A stretch of DNA of 34,923 bases from Thermohalobaculum sp039187815 (GCA_039187815.1 JBCCZI010000033.1:1-34923); one strand, 5' to 3'; shown: positions 15,333 through 24,588, counted from the first letter of the stretch. Notes: a model not told the origin generated them from the letters alone. Numbers and translations are program-made.

Positions 15333-15820
15333 ACATGTTGATCGACGAGCTCCGCGCCATCGCGGCGACCCCCCTGTCATGGGGCGCGGTTCTGCTGTTG
15401 ATGACCTTTCTGCTCTACTCGATCTATCACCGCTGGGCCTGCCCGTTGATGCACAACAAGGCAGAGATCTCTGCCACAGAGGCGCAAGAGGCCCGGGATC
15501 GGCCCTTCTCGGCCGGGCCGCGGTTCGGGCTGTTCATGATCGCCGGAATCACCGCGGCGGTGGCGGGCTTGTCCCTGATCGGCGAGGGCACCTATCCGCT
15601 GGTGTCCTTCTATCTCCTCGTCGCCGGTGTCTTCACCATCCAGACCGAGCCGGTTCGCCTTCAGATCCGCGAGGCGGAGTTGCGGGTGATCGCGTCCGAG
15701 ACCATAGGCGGCGACGTCAAACAGGTGGCGCTTGAGCGGTTGGACACCACCCATCTGTGGTTAATCTGGTTGCAGTTTGGCATCCTGGTCGGGACGGCGG
15801 TCTTCCTCCTGGCGATCTGA
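15329..15820 (+). CDS. Small polytopic membrane protein, unknown function
   Basis: This 163-residue protein has an N-terminal membrane segment at about 17-34 (AVLLLMTFLLYSIYHRW region), a central pair around 66-105 (LFMIAGITAAVAGLSL, then PLVSFYLLVAGVF), and a C-terminal one at about 146-163 (LIWLQFGILVGTAVFLLAI). A cytosolic or periplasmic loop with acidic and basic residues lies between the last two. It is coupled to the thiol-oxidoreductase gene by an ATGA overlap, which hints at a functional pair, but I recognise no family. It converges on the glutathionyl-hydroquinone reductase gene with 9 bp between them. Confidence 0.75.
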   Translation: MNMLIDELRAIAATPLSWGAVLLLMTFLLYSIYHRWACPLMHNKAEISATEAQEARDRPFSAGPRFGLFMIAGITAAVAGLSLIGEGTYPLVSFYLLVAGVFTIQTEPVRLQIREAELRVIASETIGGDVKQVALERLDTTHLWLIWLQFGILVGTAVFLLAI

Positions 15821-15829
15821 GCGGCCTGT

Positions 15830-16819
15830 TCAGGCCGCCGCCAAAGGCGCTCGGGCATGGGGGCGCCAAAGGTCGAGCTCCGGCCCCTTTGGCACGATCC
15901 TTGTCGGGTTCACCGAGGCGTGGCTGGCATAATAGTGGTAGCGGATGTGCTCGAGATCCGTGGTCTCGGCAATCCCCGGCATCTGGTAGAGATCGAGCAG
16001 GTAGCCCCACAGGGCGGGGTAGTCCTCGAGCCGCCGGATGTTGCACTTGAAGTGCCCGACATAGACCGGATCAAAGCGCAGCAGGGTCGGGAACAGCCGC
16101 CAATCCGCCTCCGTCAGCTGTGCGCCCAGCAGATAGCGCTGGGTGGTCAAGCGCTCCTCCAGGGCATCCAGCGTCTCGAACAGCGCCGTCACCGCCTCGT
16201 CATAGGCGGCTTGGGTGGTCGCAAAGCCGGCCTTGTAGACCCCATTGTTGACCGTGTCGTAGATCCGGGCGTTGAGGGCATCGATCTCGGGACGCAGCGC
16301 AGCGGGATAGAAGTCCCGGGTGTCGCCGGTCAAATCGTTGAACGCCGCGTTGAACATGCGAATGATCTCAGAGCTTTCGTTCGACACGATCGTGCCGCGC
16401 GTCTTGTCCCACAGCACGGGCACGGTCACCCGGCCGGTCATGGCCGGATCGGCGGTCGTGTAAACCTCGTGCAGATGGTCACGGTCCAGCACCGCGTCGC
16501 CGGTGGCACCGGGATAGTCGGTGCCGAAATGCCAGCCTTGCTCGCCCATGAACGGGTGCACGACGCTGACCGTGATGTGCGGCGAAAGCCCCTTTAGCGC
16601 CCGGAAGATCAGCGCCCGATGGGCCCAAGGGCAGGCATAGCTTACATAGAGGTTATAGCGCCCGCTCTCAGCGGCGAACCCGCCCTCGCCCGACGGGCCG
16701 GGCGCGCCGTCTGCCGTCACCCAGTTGCGAAATCCGGATTGCGTGCGCACGAAGCGTCCGCCCGAACTCTTGGTGTCGTACCAGCGGTCTTGCCAGGTTC
16801 CGTCGATCAACAGTCCCAT
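15830..16819 (-). CDS. Glutathionyl-hydroquinone reductase (YqjG/Ecm4 type)
   Basis: This Xi-class glutathione transferase reduces glutathionyl-hydroquinones to hydroquinones using glutathione. The 329-residue length matches the family. Catalytic Cys63 lies in SYACPWAHRALI, preceded by the typical ESGRYNLYVS. The conserved SNESSEIIRMFN block and the C-terminal FPTLLRFDPVYVGHFKCN region (residues about 235-252) are both present. GAGGAGG lies 6 bases before the ATG, so the start is secure. It stands alone on the minus strand, converging with the membrane protein. Confidence 0.94.
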   Translation of the reverse strand: MGLLIDGTWQDRWYDTKSSGGRFVRTQSGFRNWVTADGAPGPSGEGGFAAESGRYNLYVSYACPWAHRALIFRALKGLSPHITVSVVHPFMGEQGWHFGTDYPGATGDAVLDRDHLHEVYTTADPAMTGRVTVPVLWDKTRGTIVSNESSEIIRMFNAAFNDLTGDTRDFYPAALRPEIDALNARIYDTVNNGVYKAGFATTQAAYDEAVTALFETLDALEERLTTQRYLLGAQLTEADWRLFPTLLRFDPVYVGHFKCNIRRLEDYPALWGYLLDLYQMPGIAETTDLEHIRYHYYASHASVNPTRIVPKGPELDLWRPHARAPLAAA

Positions 16820-16894
16820 GGGTGGCCTCCTCTGCCTTTGCGAGAGAGATAGGGCCCGGGCGGCGATGCATCAGCCGGCCGAGGCGCAACACTG

Positions 16895-16919
16895 CCTGAT
16901 CCTGCGGAGAAGGATCAGG
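16895..16919 (-). terminator. Hairpin overlapping the 3' end of the secreted-protein gene
   Basis: CCTGATCCT (16895-16903) pairs perfectly with AGGATCAGG (16911-16919) around a 7-base loop, a 9-bp stem. The stop codon of the minus-strand gene (16915-16917) lies inside the stem. Only a weak T-containing stretch follows on the minus strand, so it may be an intrinsic terminator of low strength or a 3'-end stabilising hairpin. Confidence 0.5.
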
Positions 16920-17340
16920 ATCCCTCCATCCGGCTACACTCAACGGCCGTGGTGGTGCCGTAGCGCTTGGAGGTGCGGGAGAACGCGTCGTTGCTCTCAA
17001 GATCCGCCTCAAAGCCGAAATCCTGAGGGATCGCGATGCCGGATGTGATCAACCCCTCGACGCTCACCTGCATCCCGCCTTTGAGATTGCGCCCAAACCG
17101 CCAGGTGCCCTGCCCGGAATAGGGCGAGCCGTTCGCATAGCGCCCGGACGAGGCCCAATCACCCGTGCGGTAGAGCGCCATGTTGAACACGCTGTCCGAG
17201 GTGTCCGAGGCCTGCCCTCCCGAGCCGTACTGGGCGATCGTGCAGGTCCATGTGCCGACCAAATCCACTTCGTCCACCTGGGCCAGCGCGGGCATGGCCC
17301 CCATACCGGCTACCACCAGCGCTCGCATCGCCCAGCCCAT
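16915..17340 (-). CDS. Small exported protein, lipocalin-like pattern
   Basis: This 141-residue protein has a signal peptide, MGWAMRALVVAGMGAMPALA, with cleavage predicted before Gln21. The mature part opens with DLVGTWTCTIAQYG, resembling the GxW start of small beta-barrel (lipocalin-like or META-type) periplasmic proteins, and later has GQGTWRFGRNLKGG with alternating hydrophobic strands. Two cysteines (33 and near the C-terminus) could pair. Function is unknown. GGAG lies 7 bases upstream of the ATG at 17340. It follows ecm on the same strand after 72 bp that include the small inverted repeat GGGCTA/TAGCCC at 17367-17380. Confidence 0.7.
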   Translation of the reverse strand: MGWAMRALVVAGMGAMPALAQVDEVDLVGTWTCTIAQYGSGGQASDTSDSVFNMALYRTGDWASSGRYANGSPYSGQGTWRFGRNLKGGMQVSVEGLITSGIAIPQDFGFEADLESNDAFSRTSKRYGTTTAVECSRMEGS

Positions 17341-17412
17341 CAGCTCACTCCACTTGTTCTAGCCTGGGGCTAGATAGCCCAAGCGGGCCGGGGCATGCCA
17401 CCCCCGCACCGC

Positions 17413-19389
17413 TCACTCGGCTGCGAGCGGCACCGTGCTGTCCACCACCGCGACGATGTCGGCCATGATACGGTTGAGCTCAAAATCCTTGGGCGTGTAG
17501 ACGCGCGCCACCCCGAGAGCGCGGAGCCGCTCGGCGTCCTCCTCAGGGATGATGCCGCCGGCCACCAAGGGGATATCCTCGAGCCCGGCGCTGCGCATGC
17601 GGGCCATGACATCGCCGATCAGCTCCATATGGCTGCCCGAGAGGATCGAGAGGCCGATCACGTGCACGCTCTCCTCGAGCGCTGCGTTGACGATCTGAGC
17701 AGGCGTGAGCCGGATGCCCTCATAGACCACCTCCATGCCGCAATCGCGGGCGCGCACAGCGATCTGTTCAGCGCCATTGGAGTGGCCATCGAGCCCTGGC
17801 TTGCCCACCAAAAACTTGATGCGCCGGCCGAGGCGGCCCGAGACCGCCTCCACATCCGCGCGGATCCCGTCCAGGCTGCCCTTTGCGACCGTGCTGGCCT
17901 TGGCGACACCGGTCGGCGCGCGATACTCGCCAAAGACGCCGCGCATAGCCGCGCCCCACTCGCCCGTCGTCACGCCCGCCTTGGCCGCCTCGATCGAGGG
18001 GCCCATGATGTTCGTCCCGTCCCGCGCAGCCTGTTCCAGGGTGGCGATCGCCGCCGCAACGGCCGTGCCGTCGCGCGCCTCGCGCCAGGCCTTCAGACGG
18101 GCGACCTGATCGTCCTCGACCGAGGGGTCGACCACCAGGATGCCATCGGCGCCCGAGGTCAGCGGGCTCTCCTCGCTGGTGGTGAAGCGGTTCACGCCGA
18201 CCACGACCGTATCGCCCGTCTCGATGCGCCCGAGCCGCGCGCTGTTGCTCTCGACCAGCTTGCCCTTCATGTAGGCGATCGCGGCGACACAGCCGCCCAT
18301 GGCCTCGATGGCCGCCAACTCGTCGCGCGCGCCGGCTTTCAGCGCATCGACCCTGGCGGTCACGGCCGGGTTGCCGTCGAAGAGATCGCCGTATTCGAGC
18401 AGATCCGTCTCATAGGCCAGGACCTGCTGCATGCGCAGGCTCCATTGTTGGTCCCAGGGGCGCGGCAAACCCAGCGCCTCATTCCAGGCGGGCAGCTGCA
18501 CGGCGCGGGCGCGGGCGTTCTTCGAGAGCGTGACGGCCAGCATTTCGAGCAGGATGCGCGTCACGTTGTTCTCGGGTTGCTGTTCCGTCAGGCCCAGGCT
18601 GTTGACCTGCACGCCATAGCGGAAACGACGAAGTTTCGGGTCCTCGACGCCGTAGCGCTCTTGGCAGATCTCGGCCCAGAGATCGGTGAAGGCGCGCATC
18701 TTGCAGATCTCGGTGACAAACCGGATACCGGCGTTCACGAAGAAGCTGATACGGCCGACGAGCCTCGGGAACTCGGCCGGCTCGACCCGCGGGCGCACCT
18801 CGTCTAGCACCGCGATGGCGGTGGCCAGCGCAAAGGCAAGCTCCTGCTCCGGCGTCGCCCCGGCCTCCTGCAGGTGGTAGGAGCACACGTTCATCGGGTT
18901 CCACTTCGACACATGCCGATAGGTGTAGGTCGCGACATCGCCGATTAGCCGGAGGCTTGGCTCGGGCGGGAAGATATAGGTCCCGCGCGAGAGGTACTCC
19001 TTGACAATGTCGTTCTGCACCGTGCCTTGGAGTTTCGACGGATCGGCCCCCTGCCGCTCGGCAGTCGCGATGTAGAGCGCGAGAAGCCAGGCCGCGGTCG
19101 CGTTGATCGTCATCGAGGTGTTCATCTGTTCGAGCGGGATCTGGTCGAACAGGGTCTCCATATCGCCGAGATGCGAGACCGGCACACCGACCTTGCCCAC
19201 CTCGCCCCGGCTGAGGGGATGATCGCTGTCATAGCCGGTCTGGGTCGGCAGATCGAAGGCGATCGACAGGCCGGTCTGCCCTTTGGCCAGGTTCGTCCGA
19301 TAGAGCGCATTCGATTTCGCTGCCGTAGAATGGCCGGCATAGGTGCGGAACAGCCAGGGGCGGTCGCGGTTCGGGGCGCTATCGGACAT
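17413..19389 (-). CDS. ecm: Ethylmalonyl-CoA mutase (B12-dependent)
   Basis: Predicted to convert (2R)-ethylmalonyl-CoA to (2S)-methylsuccinyl-CoA in the ethylmalonyl-CoA pathway, which replaces the glyoxylate cycle for acetyl-CoA assimilation. The 658-residue single-chain mutase has an N-terminal CoA-binding TIM barrel beginning RTYAGHSTAAKSNALYR with GLSIAFDLPTQTGYDSDHP, and a C-terminal cobalamin domain. There the base-off signature Asp534-x-His536-x-x-Gly539 in LDGHSNG, GLSILSGSH and GGIIPEED are all present. The short FRTYAGHSTA opening fits the MeaA/Ecm group better than true methylmalonyl-CoA mutase. GAGGAG lies 7 bases before the ATG at 19389. Crotonyl-CoA carboxylase/reductase is not beside it in this window. 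Confidence 0.93.
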   Translation of the reverse strand: MSDSAPNRDRPWLFRTYAGHSTAAKSNALYRTNLAKGQTGLSIAFDLPTQTGYDSDHPLSRGEVGKVGVPVSHLGDMETLFDQIPLEQMNTSMTINATAAWLLALYIATAERQGADPSKLQGTVQNDIVKEYLSRGTYIFPPEPSLRLIGDVATYTYRHVSKWNPMNVCSYHLQEAGATPEQELAFALATAIAVLDEVRPRVEPAEFPRLVGRISFFVNAGIRFVTEICKMRAFTDLWAEICQERYGVEDPKLRRFRYGVQVNSLGLTEQQPENNVTRILLEMLAVTLSKNARARAVQLPAWNEALGLPRPWDQQWSLRMQQVLAYETDLLEYGDLFDGNPAVTARVDALKAGARDELAAIEAMGGCVAAIAYMKGKLVESNSARLGRIETGDTVVVGVNRFTTSEESPLTSGADGILVVDPSVEDDQVARLKAWREARDGTAVAAAIATLEQAARDGTNIMGPSIEAAKAGVTTGEWGAAMRGVFGEYRAPTGVAKASTVAKGSLDGIRADVEAVSGRLGRRIKFLVGKPGLDGHSNGAEQIAVRARDCGMEVVYEGIRLTPAQIVNAALEESVHVIGLSILSGSHMELIGDVMARMRSAGLEDIPLVAGGIIPEEDAERLRALGVARVYTPKDFELNRIMADIVAVVDSTVPLAAE

Positions 19390-19523
19390 GGGGGCACTCC
19401 TCGGGCTCATGCTGCGCTGCACCCTACCGAATTGGCAGATCTGCGCAAGATGCTTTCGCTCGCGGCAGCCAATGCGCAAGGATGTGGCCCGGCATTGCCG
19501 AACCGGTCGCCCAGAGCCGGCGT

Positions 19524-20636
19524 TTACTCCGCTGCGTGCGGGGGCGTCTCGGGGGCGAAATCCAGCGCCTCGATCCGCTCGGCCCGGCGCCCGGCACGGG
19601 ACGCTGCGCGCGTCACACCGTCCAGCGCCTCCGCGGCCAGGCGCAGATTGCGCTCGGTTTGTCCGGCCTGCTCGCCAATGCGAGCGACATCGCGGGCGAG
19701 GGCGGCGAGCTCGACCCGCACGCGGGCGCCCTCTTCGGCGATGCGCACATCTCGCACCACGCCACGGATCACTGTCAGCACCGCCATCAACGTGGTCGGC
19801 GAGACGATCCAGACCCGCACCGCCAAAGCCGTGCGCACCACGTCCGGGACACTTGCATGGATCTCGGCAAAGACCGCTTCGGAGGGCACGAACATCATCG
19901 CCTGATCAGCCGTCTCGCCTTCGAGGATGTAGCGCTCGGCGATCGCCCGGACATGGCCCAGGCATGCAGTGCGCAGGGCGGCGCGCGCCTGCTTCCGGGC
20001 CCGGTCATCGGTCGCAGCCAGGATCGCCTCATAGGGCTCGAGCGGAAACTTGCTGTCGACCGGCAGCGGCCCTGGCGGATCGGCCAGACGGATCAGGCAA
20101 TCGACCCGCCGCCCGTTCGAGAGCGTCGCCTGGGGCACCCACATATCGCGCGGCAGGGCTTGGCCGAGGATCTCGAGCAGTTGGAACTCACCAAACTGCC
20201 CGCGCGTCTGTTTGTTGGACAACAGGCGGTTCAGACCCATCAGATCGCTCGAGAGGTCCTCGATCCGCCCTTGGGCCCGGTCGATGAGCGAAAGCCGCTC
20301 GCCCAGCGCGCCCAAGCTGCGGGCGGTGCGGGCCGCCGAATGGGCCAGGCTCTCGCCCATCCGCCCCTCGGCTCGCTCCAGACGCCCGCTCAGGCTTTCG
20401 GCCAAGCGGGCCTGCGCTTGCACCTGCGCCTCGGCCAGTTGGGTGAGCGCGCCGGCCAATTGCTGCTGGCCCGCGGCCAGGTTTTCGAGCCGAGCCGTCT
20501 GGGCCGTGGGGCGCGTGCGAAGCATCCAACGCACCATCAGGGCGAAGAGCCCGCCGATCACGGCCCCACTGATCCAGGGATGCGCCAGGACCCAGGGGCT
20601 GAGCCATGGGGCAAGCCCGGCCAGAGCGTCGCTCAT
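19524..20636 (-). CDS. rmuC: DNA recombination protein RmuC
   Basis: RmuC proteins are inner-membrane-anchored, nuclease-fold proteins that limit recombination at inverted repeats. This 370-residue product has a membrane segment at about 18-38, a long Ala/Glu/Gln coiled coil (about 45-150), and then the RmuC core: NKQTRGQFGEFQL, VDCLIRL, LPVDSKFPLEPYE, a block with MMFVPSEAVFAEI and VWIVSPTTLMAVL. All are diagnostic. The start at 20636 overlaps the mutL stop (ATGA, 20633-20636), so rmuC is translationally coupled to mutL. Confidence 0.93.
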   Translation of the reverse strand: MSDALAGLAPWLSPWVLAHPWISGAVIGGLFALMVRWMLRTRPTAQTARLENLAAGQQQLAGALTQLAEAQVQAQARLAESLSGRLERAEGRMGESLAHSAARTARSLGALGERLSLIDRAQGRIEDLSSDLMGLNRLLSNKQTRGQFGEFQLLEILGQALPRDMWVPQATLSNGRRVDCLIRLADPPGPLPVDSKFPLEPYEAILAATDDRARKQARAALRTACLGHVRAIAERYILEGETADQAMMFVPSEAVFAEIHASVPDVVRTALAVRVWIVSPTTLMAVLTVIRGVVRDVRIAEEGARVRVELAALARDVARIGEQAGQTERNLRLAAEALDGVTRAASRAGRRAERIEALDFAPETPPHAAE

Positions 20637-22498
20637 CGCCGCTCGAACAGCCGCTCGATCTCGGCGAGCGACAGATGCACCGAGGTCGGACGCCCGTGAT
20701 TGCATTGGCCCGACAGCGGTGTGGCCTCCATCTCGCGAAGCAAGGCATCCATCTCGGGAACCGTCAGCCGCCGCCCTGCGCGCACCGAGCCATGGCAGGC
20801 CATCCGGGCCAGCACCGCATCGAGGCGACGCGCCAGACCTTCAGTGGTGCCCGCCTCGGCCAGCTCATCGGCGACATCGCGGAGCAGCTGCTCCGGCGCG
20901 GCCTGCTCCAAGGCGGCTGGCATCGCCCGCAGACACAGCGTGTCCGGGCCGAACGGCTCGATCTCGAGCCCGAGCTCCAGCAGCGCCTCCGAATGCTCGA
21001 GCATCAGTTCAGCCCGCCCCGACTCAAGCTGGACGATGGCCGGGAGCAGCAAAGGTTGGCGGCGTACCCCGGTCTCGGCCCGCTCTGCCTTCATACGCTC
21101 ATAGACCAGCCGTTCATGGGCGGCATGTTGGTCGATGATCGTCACCCCGTCAGGCGTCTGCGCAACGATATAGGTGCTGTGAAGCTGCGCGCGAGCATGG
21201 CCAAGCGGGGGGCAATCGGAGTTCGGCATCGGTGCGATTGCATCCGGGTCTCCCGCCGCCGCCTCAGGTTGCCCTATGGCATGGATGGGCTGCTGGTCCG
21301 GCTCCGGTCCCTCCGGTGTCGCCGCCTCGGCAAAACCGGTGAGCGGGGCTTGGGCGGCATAGCCGGCCGAGCGCGCGCCCGCGGACGGCCGCGGCTCCCA
21401 TCCGGCTGACCTCGGCATCGGCGCCGCGCCGAGCGCAGCCGCCCCCAGATGCCGAGCGCTCCGATGGCCGGCCTCGGCCAAGGCATGCGTCACCGCCGAG
21501 ATCAGCAAGCCCCGGATCACGCTGGGGCTGCGGAACCGCACCTCGGCCTTGGCCGGGTGCACGTTGACGTCGACCATTTCGGGCGCCAGGCGGAGATCGA
21601 GCACCACGACGGGAAAGCGGTCGCGGGGGAGCACATCCGCATAGGCCGCCCGCAGCGCGCCCGTCATCAGCCTGTCCCGCACAGGCCGTCCGTTCACCGC
21701 CAGATGGATTGCCACCGGCGCACCGCGCGAATGGGTCGGCAAGCCGATATGCCCAACCAGCCGGGCGCCATCCCGCTCGGCATCGACCGCCAGGGCGTGG
21801 GCGGCGAAGCCTTGGCCAAGCACCCGATCCGCGCGGTCGAGGCTGGCCGCGGGCCCGATCTCGGCCGGCAAGCGCAGCACCAGCCGGCCCTCGCCACCAC
21901 CCGAGGCATCCCGCAAAGCCCAAGACACGCCGGGCGCGAAAATCGCCAGCCGCCGCACCATCTCCGAGATCGCCTGCATCTCGGCCCGGTCGGATTTTAG
22001 AAATTTGAGACGCGCCGGGGTGGCGCAGAAGAGGTCCCGGACATCGACGCTGGTTCCAGGGGGACGCGCCGCCGGACGAGGCGGCTGCAGCGTGCCGGCG
22101 CTGGCGCGGATCTCCCAGGCTGCATGGCCCGTCGAGGAGGTCAAGCTGACCCGCGCCACCGAAGCGATCGAGGGCAAGGCCTCGCCGCGAAAGCCAAAGC
22201 TGCGGATGGCCAACAGATCGCTGCCATCGATTTTGGATGTGGCATGGCGCTCCAAGGCCAGGGCGAGCTCGTCGTCGGGGATGCCGTGACCGTCATCATC
22301 GACCCGGATCAGCGTGCGCCCGCCATCGGCGACGGTGATCCGGATCTCGCGTGCCCCGGCATCGAGGGCGTTCTCCAGCAGCTCTTTGACGGCGGAGGCC
22401 GGGCGCTCCACCACCTCTCCCGCGGCGATGCGGTTGGCCACCGTCTCCGGCAGCCGGCGTATAGAACGCGGCGAGATGTTGGGGTCTGATCCATCCAT
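20633..22498 (-). CDS. mutL: DNA mismatch repair protein MutL
   Basis: MutL couples mismatch recognition by MutS to strand removal. The 621-residue product has the GHKL ATPase: KELLENALDAGA with Asn43, DDDGHGIP at 67-74, ERHATSKI and FGFRGEALPSIA near 101-112. The C-terminal domain carries the metal-binding endonuclease set: DQHAAHERLVYE (456-467), ACHGSVR (567-573) and CNHGRP (599-604). This protein is therefore predicted to nick DNA itself, as in bacteria without MutH. No clear ribosome site precedes the ATG at 22498, but homology begins there. rmuC follows by overlap. Confidence 0.95.
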   Translation of the reverse strand: MDGSDPNISPRSIRRLPETVANRIAAGEVVERPASAVKELLENALDAGAREIRITVADGGRTLIRVDDDGHGIPDDELALALERHATSKIDGSDLLAIRSFGFRGEALPSIASVARVSLTSSTGHAAWEIRASAGTLQPPRPAARPPGTSVDVRDLFCATPARLKFLKSDRAEMQAISEMVRRLAIFAPGVSWALRDASGGGEGRLVLRLPAEIGPAASLDRADRVLGQGFAAHALAVDAERDGARLVGHIGLPTHSRGAPVAIHLAVNGRPVRDRLMTGALRAAYADVLPRDRFPVVVLDLRLAPEMVDVNVHPAKAEVRFRSPSVIRGLLISAVTHALAEAGHRSARHLGAAALGAAPMPRSAGWEPRPSAGARSAGYAAQAPLTGFAEAATPEGPEPDQQPIHAIGQPEAAAGDPDAIAPMPNSDCPPLGHARAQLHSTYIVAQTPDGVTIIDQHAAHERLVYERMKAERAETGVRRQPLLLPAIVQLESGRAELMLEHSEALLELGLEIEPFGPDTLCLRAMPAALEQAAPEQLLRDVADELAEAGTTEGLARRLDAVLARMACHGSVRAGRRLTVPEMDALLREMEATPLSGQCNHGRPTSVHLSLAEIERLFERR

Positions 22499-22643
22499 GC
22501 CACTATCTGTAGCATGAGTGGGCGGTCCTTCCAAGGCCTCAGGACAGCCCGCCGCCCGGCCCAAGAATGTTCGCGCCGAGCGACAGAACTGTGAAGCACT
22601 GACCTTACGCTAGCTAAAATTCAAACTTTATTGGAGGGACCTC

Positions 22644-23374
22644 ATGCTTCGCACCACCCTCGTCGCCGCCGTCTTCGCCGCCGTCACTACCGTTGCCACG
22701 ACCGCCGCCCAGGCCGTCCCCGTCACTGATTTCACCGGGCTGGCAGTCTAGCTCACACAAAGCAAGGTGGACCCCGCAACCGTGGGCCGCTTTCCTGACA
22801 CGCTGATCCAGTTCGACGGGCCCGCTGCGGGCGGCCCAGCCTCCGCCATCATCGGTCCGGGCATCGAGTTCGGGAACGTGGACTTTTTTTAGCACGAAGC
22901 AACCCGAACCGACGGCTGGCGGTCGACATCGATATCGACGCTGCGGGACTCGTCAGGTTTACCGGGGCCAACCCCACAGCGCCGACCAGCTTGATTGAAT
23001 TGCTCGCCCCCGGCATTGCGAACACAATGACCCTGTTCTGGGATCTCTCGATCCAGACGCCAGATGTGTTGTTTGCCGGCGCATCCCGGCTGGGGCAGCT
23101 GCATTGGAGTCAATGCGATACGCTCGCTGCCGTTTGTGACGTGAGCGTAGAGAGTGGCACCGCCCGGCTGCAGTTTGAGAGTCCCAGTGCCTTGATATCC
23201 CTGGGCTTCTCAATCATAATTGTTGTCGAGGACGATGTTTTGAGTGCACAGCTTTCAGCCGGCGGGCCGATGGCGGATGGCTATGATGCCACCGCCGTTC
23301 CGCTGCCCGCAGGCCTGCCGCTGTTGTTGACGGGACTCGCGTCCCTTGGCCTCTACAGTCGACGGAGGGCCTGA
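22644..23374 (+). pseudogene. Broken VPLPA-CTERM exported protein gene
   Basis: The gene starts well: GGAGGG precedes the ATG at 22644, and the product opens with a signal peptide (MLRTTLVAAVFAAVTTVATTA, ending at about AQA). It then meets a TAG at 22749-22751, where CAG (Gln) would restore the frame. The open phase continues to a run of seven T at 22884-22890, where a shift to the -1 frame is needed. Beyond it the frame runs to the TGA at 23372-23374, ending in VPLPAGLPLLLTGLASLGLYS followed by RRRA. That tail has the sorting motif, the hydrophobic helix and the basic end of VPLPA-CTERM proteins (the PEP-CTERM/exosortase class). So one nonsense change and one frameshift separate two halves of an exported surface protein. 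It converges with hemH, 6 bp apart. Confidence 0.75.
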
Positions 23375-23380
23375 GGCGCC

Positions 23381-24520
23381 CTATTCCGCTGCGAGGTCCT
23401 GGCCGTGCATCGGGCAGACGCGGGGGGCCGCCGCCTCCCGCGCCTCGACCGGCAACCAGCCTTGCGCCTCCGACCGGACGATCGTCTCGATCATATCGAT
23501 ATGCGCGTCGTCGTCGTTGAGGCAGGAGATGTACTCGAAATGCTCGCCGCCGGCCTCCTCGAAGGCCTCCTTGATCTCCTCGTTGATCTCCTCGAGGGTC
23601 TCCACGCAGTCTGAGCTGAAGCCGGGGGCCATGACGGCGATGCGCTTGTGCCCCTCTTCGGCGAGCTTGGCGACGTACTCCACTGTGTAGGGCTGCAGCC
23701 ACTCTTCGGGGCCGAAGCGGCTCTGGAAGGTGGTGTGGACCTCCTCTGCCGGCCAGCCGAGGCGCTCTCGCATCAGGCGCGTCGTCTTCTGGCAGTGGCA
23801 GTGATAGGGATCGCCCTTGCGGAAATAGCTCTGCGGCAGGCCGTGATAGCTGGTGACCAGCGCGGTGGGGCGCTCCTCGAAGCCGGCATAGGCGCGTTCG
23901 ACCGACTGGGCCAATGCCTCGATATGCGCGGGATGGTCGTGATAGGCGGGCACCGTGCGCATGGCCGGCTGCCAGCGGAGTTTCATCAGCGCGCGGAAGG
24001 CCTGGTCATTGGCAGTTGCCGTCGTCGCGGCGGCGTATTGCGGGTAGAGCGGGAAGAATAGGATCCGCTCGCAGCCCTGGGCCTGCATGCGGCGGACCAC
24101 GCTCTCGGTCGAGGGGTTGCCGTAACGCATGCAGAACTCGACGACCACATCGGTGCCGAACTCCGCCTCGAGCCGGGCGCGCAGCTTTTCCGTCTGGCTG
24201 CGGGTGATCGTCAGCAGCGGGCTTTCGTCGAGCTCGGTGTTCCAGATGCCGCGGTAGGCCTCGCCGCTCGAGAACGGGCGTTTGGTTAGCACGATGGTCT
24301 GCAGGATCGGCTGCCACAGCGCCGAGGGCCATTCGATGACGCGCTTGTCCGACAGGAACTCATTGAGATACCGCCGCATCGACCAGTAATCGGTGTTGTC
24401 CGGCGTGCCGAGATTGGCCAGCAGGATACCCACGCGCGCAGGCGCAACCGAGGGATGCTCCTTGGGCGCTTGGCTTAGGCGTCCGGCACCGGGGCGGATT
24501 TTGGCGGTGAGGTCAGTCAT
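23381..24520 (-). CDS. hemH: Ferrochelatase
   Basis: Ferrochelatase inserts Fe2+ into protoporphyrin IX, the last step of protoheme synthesis. This 379-residue protein has the metal-site His226 in SYHGLPQSYFRKGDPYHCHC and the catalytic Glu307 in MAPGFSSDCVETLEEI. LLANLGTPDNTDY and FFPLYPQYAAATTATA are also typical. Several cysteines occur (the HCHC pair near 241-243, Cys305, and one about 11 residues from the C-terminus). Some microbial ferrochelatases carry a [2Fe-2S] cluster, but I cannot confirm the ligand pattern here. GAGGA lies about 5 bases before the ATG at 24520. Confidence 0.95.
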   Translation of the reverse strand: MTDLTAKIRPGAGRLSQAPKEHPSVAPARVGILLANLGTPDNTDYWSMRRYLNEFLSDKRVIEWPSALWQPILQTIVLTKRPFSSGEAYRGIWNTELDESPLLTITRSQTEKLRARLEAEFGTDVVVEFCMRYGNPSTESVVRRMQAQGCERILFFPLYPQYAAATTATANDQAFRALMKLRWQPAMRTVPAYHDHPAHIEALAQSVERAYAGFEERPTALVTSYHGLPQSYFRKGDPYHCHCQKTTRLMRERLGWPAEEVHTTFQSRFGPEEWLQPYTVEYVAKLAEEGHKRIAVMAPGFSSDCVETLEEINEEIKEAFEEAGGEHFEYISCLNDDDAHIDMIETIVRSEAQGWLPVEAREAAAPRVCPMHGQDLAAE

Positions 24521-24588
24521 CGGGGTCCTCGGCGGTTCGCAGGCTGTCTTACTGCCGAGATAACCCCTGTGCCCGTCAGATCAAATGG

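Noticed and set aside
17395..18807. Long plus-strand frame antisense to ecm
   Set aside because: It is a mirror of ecm codon bias (His/Asp/Arg-rich, no motifs); ecm has full motifs.
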